From positions 12,835 to 76,834 of the forward strand of contig CAYZVO010000010.1 of NCBI GenBank assembly GCA_964481655.1: a DNA stretch of 64,000 nt, in the 5' to 3' direction. Source of the stretch: CALDOK01 sp964481655 (GTDB lineage Bacteria; Myxococcota_A; UBA796; JAFGLY01). The notes beneath the pieces were generated by a model, which ran no database searches, was not told where the DNA came from, and was given only the letters and a program-made list of their open reading frames with translations. Below, piece by piece: positions 44,946-52,536 of the stretch (position 1 is the first letter of the stretch; each line of letters opens with the position of its first letter). The translations under genes were made by a program, and so were the position numbers.

Positions 44946-45851
44946 ATGCGCGCACTTCGTCTCCCCCTGCTGCTCGTGCTCGCCGGGAGCCTGGCCTCGG
45001 CCTGCTTCGTGGGCGATCCCGACGTCAAGGACGACTCCGGTGAGCCCACCGAAGGCGACACCGACACGGACACCGACGCCGACACCGACACGGACGCCGA
45101 TGGCGACGCCGACGGTGACGCGGACGCCGACAGCGACACCGACACGGACCCTCAGGGCGACGACGACGGTGACGGCCTGAGCAACGGCGAGGAAGCCACC
45201 TACGGCACCGACCCGAACAACCCCGACTCCGACGGTGACGGCTACGACGACGGCGATGAAGTCGCCGACGGCACCAACCCCACCTACGAGTACAGCCACG
45301 TCTACACCGGCGGCTACAACGTGGGCTACTGCGAGGACGGCACCCGCAGCCCCACGGGCCCCACGGGCACGGCCAGCTTCAACCACGGCGGCACGACCTA
45401 CCGCTGGGACTACTACCAGGCTGGCGATGTGGTCGAGAACTTCACCCTGCGGGACCAGCACGGTGAAGAGGTGGACCTCTACTCGTTCTGCGGCCACCAC
45501 ATCACCATGACCTTCGGAGCGTTCTGGTGACCCTCCTGCGTCTCAGAGGCCGGTTCGGCCCAGAACACGCAGGATCGCTACGCCGCCCAGGGCTTCCAGT
45601 ACGTGACCGTGTGGTCCGCCGACAGCCAGGGCAACCCCCCGGACACGTCGGATCTCCGCGGGCTCGCCAACCAGTACGGCCTGAACACCGTTCCGGTCCT
45701 GGGGCTGTCCAGCTCGGACATGGATGAGTGGAGCGACCTCGCCTACGTCTACGAAGCCGACATGTACATCCCGACCGTCTACCACATCAGCGGTGACATG
45801 ACGGTGCTCGCTGCGGACAGCGGCAACACCAACCCGGCGAGCTGGCTGTAG
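44946..45851 (+). CDS. Predicted selenoprotein 2: paralogous lipoprotein with Sec (U-x-x-C) thioredoxin-fold domain
   Basis: 301 residues with TGA 45,528-45,530 read as Sec195. ATG 44,946 follows AGGAGAG. Lipobox ASAC (Cys20), a Thr/Asp/Ala linker (37-69), calcium-type repeats (DDDGDGLSNGEEATYGTDP, DSDGDGYDDGDEVADGTNP), GGYNVGYC, then the redoxin domain AGDVVENFTLRDQHGEEVDL and GAFW-U195-PSC198. After the TGA the frame reads SEAGSAQNTQDRYAAQGFQY and MYIPTVYHI (cis-Pro), ending at TAG 45,849. It is about half identical to gene 1 on both sides of the TGA. It is probably a membrane-anchored thiol/selenol oxidoreductase or peroxidase facing outside the cytoplasm. TGA ends many other genes here, so it is not reassigned genome-wide. 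Confidence 0.85.
45058..45150. repeat. GACACC/GACGCC hexamer tract (Asp/Thr/Ala linker)
   Basis: In-frame tandem 6-bp units in selenoprotein gene 2, absent from gene 1, so this linker was gained or lost after duplication. Confidence 0.7.
45528..45563 (+). promoter_or_regulatory. Selenocysteine codon TGA and SECIS-like hairpin (gene 2)
   Basis: TGA at 45,528-45,530. Hairpin 45,544-45,563 has the same core as gene 1 (bulged A, GGCCG/CGGCC stem, GTT apex), also about 22 nt after the TGA. One lower pair is replaced by an A-A mismatch. Confidence 0.75.
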
Positions 45852-45869
45852 CGTTCGCCCCTTCCCCCC

Positions 45870-45887
45870 CTCTCCCCTCGGGGAGAG
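45870..45887 (+). terminator. Hairpin after selenoprotein 2, probable terminator
   Basis: CTCTCCCC and GGGGAGAG face each other around a 2-4 nt loop, 19 bp after the stop. A further complementary GGGGGAGAGGGGG lies just downstream. There is no T-run. Confidence 0.45.
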
Positions 45888-45940
45888 AGGTCGGGGGAGA
45901 GGGGGCGCGGGATCATCCCGAGAACGGATAGGATCGAATC

Positions 45941-47248
45941 ATGGTCCGTCCCGCCTTCGCGCTGCTGTCGCTGGCCCTGCTCATCCTCGCAGGCTGCGAC
46001 TCGTACCGGGCCTCCTTCCACAACGGGCGGGGGCTCGAGTACTACCGGGCCGGGCACTCCGAGGCCGCGGCGGCCTCCTTCCGGCAGGCGCTGGCGGTCT
46101 ACCCGGACCTGGCGGAGGCCCACAGCAACCTGGGGCTGGCCTACGAGGCTCAGGGCATGGAGGACGAGGCCATCGCCTCCTACCGGGCGGCCCTGCGCAT
46201 CGACCCCTCCCTGGCCGTGGCCCACTACAACCTGGCCGCCGCCTACGATCGGCTGGGCAAGGTGCCCCAGGCCATCAAGGAGTACAGCAACGCGGTGGAG
46301 CGCGATCCGGACGACGTAGACGCCCGGGTGCGTCTGGCGGCGCTGCTGGTGGAAGACCGCCAGCCCCGCCGCGCCCTGCCCCACGCCCGGGTCGGCGCCG
46401 ATCAGGCCCCTTGGCGGGCCGACGCCTGGACGGCCCTGGGCCTGGCGCTGATGCAGCTGGACCGGGCCGGAGAGGCCGTCACGGCCTTCGCCCACGCCGC
46501 CGACCTCGACCCCGGCGACCGCGACCTCGCCCTGCACCTGGGCACCGCCAGCCTCGCGGCGGGGGATCTCACCGCCGCCGAGCTGCACCTGCGGGTGCTC
46601 ACCCGGCACGAGCCCACCTTCCCCGAGGCCCACAACAACCTCGGCGTGGTCCTCCATCGCCGGGGCGACGCGGCGGGCGCCATCGGCGCCCTGGATCAGG
46701 CCCTGGCCCTGCGCCCCCACTACGTGGACGCGATGGTCAATCTCGGCGATGTCTACCGGGACATGGGCCTGTGGGACCGCGCGGCCACCTGGTACGGCCG
46801 CGCCCGGGACCAGGACCCCTCGTCGGCGGGGGCCTGGCGGGGCCTGGCGCAGCTGTTCCAGGCCCAGGGGCACGAGGATCTGGCCGCGTGGGCCCTGCGC
46901 GAAGCCCTGCGCTGGCAGCCCGACGATCCCGAGATGCTCGCCGGCTTGGCCCTGCTCTACTCCCAGGGCGCCCAGCCGGACCCCACCCCCGACGATCCGG
47001 CCGCCCGCGACGCCCACCGCGAGGCCCAGGCCCGCCGGGCGCGGGAGGCCCTGGTCTTCGCCCGGATGGCGGTGGAGCTGGCCGAGGACGACAACCGCTC
47101 GCTCTACATGGCCAAGCTGGCGGCGGTGCAGGCCCAGGACGGAGACGTCGAGGGGGCCCGCGCCACCCTGACCCGCGCCCTGGCCGAAGACCCGGACAAC
47201 ACGGCCCTCGAGTTCCAGCTCGCGGAGCTCGAGCTGGCCACGGAATGA
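45941..47248 (+). CDS. TPR-repeat lipoprotein
   Basis: 435 residues: signal peptide with lipobox LILAGC, then about ten tetratricopeptide repeats (SEAAAASFRQALAVYPDLAEAHSNLGLAY; HNNLGVVLHRRGDAAGAIGA) covering residues 25-350 and two more near the end. Such lipoproteins act as outer-membrane scaffolds, as PilF-like or TgI-type proteins do. A TAGGAT box (45,929-45,934) ends 6 nt before the ATG and no Shine-Dalgarno is seen, so translation may be leaderless. It follows the selenoprotein hairpin and is probably its own transcript. Confidence 0.85.
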   Translation: MVRPAFALLSLALLILAGCDSYRASFHNGRGLEYYRAGHSEAAAASFRQALAVYPDLAEAHSNLGLAYEAQGMEDEAIASYRAALRIDPSLAVAHYNLAAAYDRLGKVPQAIKEYSNAVERDPDDVDARVRLAALLVEDRQPRRALPHARVGADQAPWRADAWTALGLALMQLDRAGEAVTAFAHAADLDPGDRDLALHLGTASLAAGDLTAAELHLRVLTRHEPTFPEAHNNLGVVLHRRGDAAGAIGALDQALALRPHYVDAMVNLGDVYRDMGLWDRAATWYGRARDQDPSSAGAWRGLAQLFQAQGHEDLAAWALREALRWQPDDPEMLAGLALLYSQGAQPDPTPDDPAARDAHREAQARRAREALVFARMAVELAEDDNRSLYMAKLAAVQAQDGDVEGARATLTRALAEDPDNTALEFQLAELELATE

Positions 47249-47344
47249 GCCGAACCTCCAAATTCCTGTAAAGGCGGCCCGGTCGGTGCAACCAGCGGTG
47301 GCTGCGGCCCACCTTCGGGGTCAAGATGTGCGACCGGAGGTTCC

Positions 47345-49351
47345 ATGATGCGCCGCGCTCTCCTCTCCGCTCCCTTGCTCGCCCTGTTCGTCGGGGCCCC
47401 CGCCCAGGCCTACGAGCTGGATGAGATCCCGGTCACGACCTGGCCGGCGGAGCTCGAGCCCGATCCCATCACCCCATGGGAGCACGCCGAGCGCGTGCCG
47501 GTCGAGGGGCCGCTGGTGGTGGACTACCTGGGGGCGCTGTACCCCCGCGCCACCAGCCGCGCCGAGGCCGAGCGGGGCCGGGTGCTGCTCATGGTCGAGA
47601 GCAACCTGGCCGAGCGCCTCACGGACAGCCTGGACCTGTTCATGGAGGACCTCACCCTCGACGGCCACAGCGTGCTGCTCGAGTCCGTCAGCGGCGGCAC
47701 CGCCGCGGAGCTCAAGGCCCACCTCGCCGAGCTGTACGCCGAGGACGAGTCCCTCGAGGGCGCCCTGCTCATCGGCGATCTGCCCCTGGAGTGGTTCGAG
47801 TTCCGCAACGACTACGGCAGCTACGGCTACGCGGTCTTCCCCACCGATCTGGCCCTGATGGACCTGGACGGCGGCTGGGAAGACACCGACGGCAACGGCA
47901 TCTTCGACCTCCACACCGGCGGCACCGGCGACCCGGCCCCCGAGCTGTGGGTGGGCCGGCTGATGGTCCCCGATCGCCTGGGTGACGAGCTGACCGTGCT
48001 CGAGGACTACTTCGAGCGCAACCACGCCTACCGCCGCGGCGAGATCCTCCCCAATGGCTCGAGCCTGGTCTACATCGACGACGACTGGGCCTGGTGGGCC
48101 CAGGACTACGCCCGTGAGATCGAGACCGGCTTCCCGGACATCACCCTCGAGTCCGAGGAGAACACCACCAGCCGCAGCGACTACATCCCCCGGCTGACCC
48201 AGGACTACGACAACATCGCGGTGTTCGTGCACTCATCGCCCACGGAGCACTACTTCGTCTACCGGGGCAACTACGACACGATGCTCTACGACGAGGTGCC
48301 CCTCGACAGCACCGCGCTGTTCTACGACCTGTTCGCCTGCTCCAACGCCAACATCGCCGAGCCCATCAACATGGGGGCGGTCTACACCCTGGGCACCGAG
48401 TTCGGCCTGCTGTCCCTGGGCTCCACCAAGACCGGCTCCATGCTCGAGCGCACCCACTACTACCGGCCCCTGGGGGAGTACGCCGAGTTCGGCGACGCCT
48501 TCGTGCAGTGGTGGGAGGCGGTGCAGCCCTACGAGAGCAGCCAGCGCAACAACTGGTACTACGGCATGATCCAGATCGGCGATCCCACCCTGCGCGTGGG
48601 CTACCCGACCGTCGCGCTGGATGTGGACGCCATCACCATCGACCAGGACGAGGCCGAGCCGGTCTCGGTCACCATCAACCTGTCGAACGCCGGCTTCGAC
48701 GGGTACTACTGGACCCTGGACGTCGAGGGCTCGTCCCTGGACGAGCAGCCCTGGATCCAGACCGACGATCCCGACGGCCAGGTGCTGGGGCTCGACGCCA
48801 GCCTGCACCTGAGCTTCGACCCGGAGCTGGCCGCGGGCGTGGACCCCAGCCAGACCCTGCTCATCCACGCGCCTGGCGCCACGAACAACCCGGTGAGCAT
48901 CCCGCTGGACATCGTGCGCTGGGGCGCCCCGGAGCTGTGCGTCAGCAGCAGCCAGCTCGACATCCAGCTGGGCAGCGCCTACGACGACGGCGCCACCGCG
49001 CTCGAGGTGGGCAACTGCGCCGCCGGTGCCCTGAGCTGGACCGGCCAGGCCGACGTGGACTGGCTGGTGCTCGACATCGCCGAGGGTGACGGCAGCGCCG
49101 GCGCCGAGACGGTCACGGTCACCGTGGACGCCGACCAGCTGCAGGCGGGCAAGAGCTACGAGGCCAGCATCACCTTCACGGCCGACGACGCCGCCAACAG
49201 CCCGGTCTCCGTGGATGTGCACGTGGAGCTGGACGAGGGGGTCTCCCCCGGCCGCTGCGGCTGCGCCTCGGGCCCCGCGCCCCTGCGCGTCGGCTGGCTC
49301 CCCGCCCTGCTCATCGGCGCCGCGGTGGGCAGCCGGAGGCGCCGTCCCTAG
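47345..49351 (+). CDS. Secreted C25-like (gingipain-fold) cysteine protease with MYXO-CTERM-type tail
   Basis: 668 residues: signal peptide (ending APAQA), then a caspase-like domain of the C25 type. It has EGALLIGDLPLEWF, AVFPTDLALMDLDG, WVGRLMVPD, then His in VFVHSSPTEHYF (about residue 296) and Cys in YDLFACSNAN (about 331) as the dyad, plus GSTKTGSM and IQIGDPTLRVGYP, a gingipain-type GDPTL motif. A beta-sandwich with BACON-like features (LSWTGQADVDWLVLDIAEGD) follows. The tail is CGC, a hydrophobic helix and RRRR. Probably a cell-surface protease. ATG 47,345 follows GGAGG. Confidence 0.85.
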   Translation: MMRRALLSAPLLALFVGAPAQAYELDEIPVTTWPAELEPDPITPWEHAERVPVEGPLVVDYLGALYPRATSRAEAERGRVLLMVESNLAERLTDSLDLFMEDLTLDGHSVLLESVSGGTAAELKAHLAELYAEDESLEGALLIGDLPLEWFEFRNDYGSYGYAVFPTDLALMDLDGGWEDTDGNGIFDLHTGGTGDPAPELWVGRLMVPDRLGDELTVLEDYFERNHAYRRGEILPNGSSLVYIDDDWAWWAQDYAREIETGFPDITLESEENTTSRSDYIPRLTQDYDNIAVFVHSSPTEHYFVYRGNYDTMLYDEVPLDSTALFYDLFACSNANIAEPINMGAVYTLGTEFGLLSLGSTKTGSMLERTHYYRPLGEYAEFGDAFVQWWEAVQPYESSQRNNWYYGMIQIGDPTLRVGYPTVALDVDAITIDQDEAEPVSVTINLSNAGFDGYYWTLDVEGSSLDEQPWIQTDDPDGQVLGLDASLHLSFDPELAAGVDPSQTLLIHAPGATNNPVSIPLDIVRWGAPELCVSSSQLDIQLGSAYDDGATALEVGNCAAGALSWTGQADVDWLVLDIAEGDGSAGAETVTVTVDADQLQAGKSYEASITFTADDAANSPVSVDVHVELDEGVSPGRCGCASGPAPLRVGWLPALLIGAAVGSRRRRP

Positions 49352-49385
49352 GGGAGGACTTCGTGTCCTCCCGCCGAACACCGGC

Positions 49386-49880
49386 TCAGAAGTAGTAGTG
49401 CACGCCCATCCCCGGCACCGACGTGAACGATCGGATGGCCGAGGGGGTGCCCAGGTCGATGCTCAGGCCCCAATCCGCCGAGAAGCCCAGGTTCTCGATG
49501 CCGAACAGGAAGAACTGGGCCGACAGGCCCGGCTGCAGGCGCACGGCCGCGGCGCCGTCGTAGCTGACCCAGCCCAGGCCGGCGGCGGCGTAGAGGTTCA
49601 TGTTGTCCTCGACCACGATGGCGTAGAGCAGGCGCGCCCCGGCGCTCACCGCGTCGGTGGTGGTGTCGTCGCTGTCCAGCTCGACCCCGGCCAGGACCTC
49701 GAGCTGCAGGTTGATGGCTTCGTCGTTCCAGGGCAGGCCGTAGCGGACCGACAGGGACGAGGTGTGCCCGAACTGGTTGTTGAAGCCGACGCCCACGCGG
49801 TTGCGGAGATCCTTGGCCTGGACGGCGGGGGCGGTGAGGAGGGCAGCGCTGACGGCCAGACCGGCGATGAGGTGTCGCAT
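49386..49880 (-). CDS. Small outer-membrane beta-barrel protein
   Basis: 164 residues: signal peptide (MRHLIAGLAVSAALLTAPAVQA), then amphipathic strands (VGVGFNNQFGHTSSLSVRYG, INLQLEVLAGVELD, NLYAAAGLGWVSYD, SAQFFLFGIENLGFSADWGL) ending in HYYF with a terminal Phe, the signature of an integral outer-membrane barrel (OmpW/OmpA-like, about eight strands). Function unknown. ATG 49,880 was chosen because the signal peptide begins there. It faces the protease gene tail to tail with 34 bp between. Confidence 0.85.
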   Translation of the reverse strand: MRHLIAGLAVSAALLTAPAVQAKDLRNRVGVGFNNQFGHTSSLSVRYGLPWNDEAINLQLEVLAGVELDSDDTTTDAVSAGARLLYAIVVEDNMNLYAAAGLGWVSYDGAAAVRLQPGLSAQFFLFGIENLGFSADWGLSIDLGTPSAIRSFTSVPGMGVHYYF

Positions 49881-49979
49881 GGGAGCTCCGGTGGCGGAGG
49901 GGATCGCGGGGAGGGGAGCGGTGCAGCGCGCCCGGGGAGAGCGCGGCTGCGCGTTCCCTAACATCCGTGGGCGATGGCG

Positions 49980-50945
49980 CTATTCCGCGGCGCCGGCCTT
50001 GTCGCGGCGTCGCTTCTTCGGGGTGGGCTGGCCCCCGTGCACCATCAGCGCGGCGGTGGTGGTGGTCTCGCCGTCCACGGTGAGCTGGGCCCGGCCCCGC
50101 TCCCAGGTCCGCATCGGCCAGCCGGCGGCGAGGCGGGCGATCCAGCGCTCGAAGGGCAGCAGGTGGTCCCACGGATGCTGCACCACCGAGCGCACGCCCA
50201 CGCGGATCTTCGCGCTCACCGGCAGCTCGGGCGCCAGGTCGATGGTGAGCATCCGCCCGCTGCGCTCGAGGGACACCGTCTCGCTGGTGCGCAGGCCGTC
50301 GGGCGAGGCCAGCCAGGCCACGGCCCGCTCACCCACCCACTCCACGCCGACGCTGCGCAGGGGCGTGATCAGGTAGGTGGAGGCGCGGCCGGGATCGTCC
50401 CCGGGCCAGGTGTCGGCCCGCTCGCGCACCAGCACGCCGTAGCCCCGGAGCAGGCCACCCTGTTTGCCGGCGCGCCAGGCGCCGGTGATCGCGCCGTGGG
50501 GCACGGGGGCGCCCACGGCCCACTGGCGCTGGCCTTCCACCAGCGTGGTGGGCGCCAGCTCCGGCGCCTCTGGCACCAGCTGGATGGTGGCGTCCAGGGC
50601 GTCGCGCCCCTCGCGCACGTGCAGGGTCCAGCCGTCGCTGCTGCGGACCAGCCCGTTGTGCATCAGCGCCTGGGTGCCGCTGGCTTCGTCGACCCGCACC
50701 GCCTGGGGCGGCGCCGTGCGGCGGAGCACCACCGCGGACTCGCTGGGGGGGAACACGGTGACGTCCAGCTGGCCCTGTCCCCGCAGCAGCCCGGTGTTGC
50801 CCCGGCGCAAGCGGGCGCCGACGAACAGCCCGGACTCGTCGGCCGCGATGAGGGACCAGCTCTCCCGCCAGGTGAGGCGATCCTCGGGAGCGGAGGCGCA
50901 GGCCACCAGCAGGGCGCAGGCGGCGCTGAGCAGCGCGCGCCTCAT
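49980..50945 (-). CDS. Lipoprotein, 321 aa
   Basis: Lipobox LLVAC at the start; the mature part is beta-rich (LIAADESGLFVGARLRRGNT, LRGQGQLDVTVFPPSESAVVL, GVLVRERADTWPGDDPGRAS) and ends in a basic tail (PKKRRRDKAGAAE). No family recognised; the strand pattern suggests a lipocalin-like or double beta-barrel fold. Its ATG overlaps the stop of the next gene upstream by 4 bp, making it the last gene of a coupled chain running from the helicase. Confidence 0.7.
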   Translation of the reverse strand: MRRALLSAACALLVACASAPEDRLTWRESWSLIAADESGLFVGARLRRGNTGLLRGQGQLDVTVFPPSESAVVLRRTAPPQAVRVDEASGTQALMHNGLVRSSDGWTLHVREGRDALDATIQLVPEAPELAPTTLVEGQRQWAVGAPVPHGAITGAWRAGKQGGLLRGYGVLVRERADTWPGDDPGRASTYLITPLRSVGVEWVGERAVAWLASPDGLRTSETVSLERSGRMLTIDLAPELPVSAKIRVGVRSVVQHPWDHLLPFERWIARLAAGWPMRTWERGRAQLTVDGETTTTAALMVHGGQPTPKKRRRDKAGAAE

Positions 50946-51749
50946 CGACGCCTCCGGGGCTGGAACATGGGGTTCCAGGGCCGGAGGGCCTCGACCCCGT
51001 CGTTGCAGAGCCGGGTCAGGGCGCGCTCGGCCGCGGCCTGCAGCGGCGGCTGGTCGAGGGGGAGGGCCACAGGGAGATCCACCAGGGCACCGGCGCGGCA
51101 GCTGCGGTCCAGCTGCGCGGCCTGGGCGGGGTCTCTCAGGGCCTGATCCACGCTGCGCTCCACGTACAGGGCGGTGCCGCGCTCACAGCTGCTCGTCCGC
51201 TCCGGGGGGAGGGCGCCGCAGGCCTGCAGGCTGGCGGGGGGGTGGTGGGTCCACCAGAAGGTCCAGAAGTCTCCCCATACCCGCTCCGGCTGGTCGGGAC
51301 CCGCGGTCTCGAGCTGCGACCAATACGCGACGGGCTCATCGGCCGCGGCGAGGGCGTCGTCGAGGGTCGCCTCCCGGCGGGCGATGCCCTGCAGCTCCCG
51401 GGTCCAGGCGTGGTAGAGGCACTCGTCGGTGAAGGGGCCGGCCTGGCCGCAGCCCTCGAGGGCCCCCCAGCGGTCACCGGCCTCGGCCAGCCGCTCGGCC
51501 GCGCGGAACCAGCACTCGGCCCGGGCGTCGCTGCTCCGGGGGTGGGCGCACAGCTCCGAGGCGGGTGTGTCCTGGGCGTCCTGCAGCGCCAGGATGCAGG
51601 CGTCCGCGCCCCGGTCGTCGTCGATGGCGAGGCAGGTGGCGACGGCCTGGTCCTGAGGCAACCAGCCGGCCTGGATGAAGCGGTCCCGATCGTCGCGCTC
51701 CGACCCACAGGCGGTGAGGAACAGCAGGGCGGGGACGGCGCCGCGCATC
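50942..51749 (-). CDS. Cys-rich lipoprotein, 268 aa
   Basis: Lipobox LFLTAC at the start. The mature part is helical with regularly spaced cysteines (CLAIDD, CILAL, CAHP, CWFRA, CGQAG, CLYHAW, CGALP, CERG, CRAG, CN) like the next gene, suggesting paired disulfide-linked helical repeats (Sel1- or apple-like appearance without the consensus). The stop overlaps the gene at 49,980 by 4 bp and the start overlaps the gene at 51,748 by 2 bp. Function unknown; the two neighbours look like distant paralogues. Confidence 0.7.
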
Positions 51750-52536
51750 AGGGGACCCGGGCCTTTCCGCACTTCCAGCGCTGCTCCAGGCGCCGCAGCT
51801 GCTCGAGCTCGGTGTCGTCGCCGGTCTGCAGGAAGCGGGGGGGCTCGGCGTCGTCGCAGGGGAACATGCCCTGGGTCCGGGCGATGTTCATGCGGTCCCT
51901 GTAGACCGCCCGGCCGGTCTCGTGGCAGGACTCGGCCAGGAACTCGATCAGCGCGGTGCAGCCGCTGCGATCCATGGAGATCTGCTGCATGTAGACCCGC
52001 CGGAAGAACGCCGACCACACCCGGGGATCGTCGGCGGCGAGCCCGGCCTCTTCGGCTTCGGTGATCATCTGCTGGTGGAGATCCTCGTCCTGCAGTCGGG
52101 CGTCCCGAGGCATCCAGGCGTCGAAGCGGGCGGTGGCCAGGTGCAGGCGGCAGTCGTCCTCGTAGGGCCCGGCCGCGGCGCAGCCCGCGGGCTCGTGGCG
52201 GCGCTCCGCCACCTGGAAGGCGCACTCGTGGGTGGTGGTCTGGGGCTCGAGCTCCGCGCAGCGGCTCAGCAGCTCGGCGCTGTCGACGCCCTTGTGGCCT
52301 GCCCAGGCCTCGATGGTCGCCAGCCCACAGTCTCCACGCAGCCCGGCATCGGCCACGGTGCTGCAGGCGTCCCAGGCGGCGGCGGGATCCGTGACCGCGG
52401 TCTCGAGGGCCCGCTGGTAGCGCAGCAGATCGGTCTTGGTGTCGGGAGCCGTGCTGCATGCAGCCAGGACGAGCAGCGCGGCGCCGAACCCAGGGGAGGG
52501 GTTCACCGTCTCCCGCCGGCGCCGCCGTTCGCTCAC
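51748..52536 (-). CDS. Cys-rich lipoprotein, 262 aa, coupled to the helicase
   Basis: GTG 52,536 overlaps the helicase stop by 4 bp (GTGA). A basic start (MSERRRRRE) precedes a hydrophobic segment and lipobox LVLAAC. The mature part has evenly spaced cysteines (CSTV, CGLA, CAELEP, CAFQ, CAAA, CRLH, CTAL, CHET, CDDA, CGKA) and helical content like the following gene. Coupling of a secreted lipoprotein to an RNA helicase is odd and may only reflect chance compaction. No function assigned. Confidence 0.7.
   Translation of the reverse strand: MSERRRRRETVNPSPGFGAALLVLAACSTAPDTKTDLLRYQRALETAVTDPAAAWDACSTVADAGLRGDCGLATIEAWAGHKGVDSAELLSRCAELEPQTTTHECAFQVAERRHEPAGCAAAGPYEDDCRLHLATARFDAWMPRDARLQDEDLHQQMITEAEEAGLAADDPRVWSAFFRRVYMQQISMDRSGCTALIEFLAESCHETGRAVYRDRMNIARTQGMFPCDDAEPPRFLQTGDDTELEQLRRLEQRWKCGKARVP

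Noticed and set aside
44553..45530. TGA reassigned to Trp (mycoplasma-type code)
   Set aside because: TGA ends many normal genes in the window and Trp is coded TGG right beside it.
45603..45851. Stand-alone small gene at the 3' part of selenoprotein 2
   Set aside because: It is the C-terminal redoxin half in frame with the TGA; no ribosome-binding site of its own.
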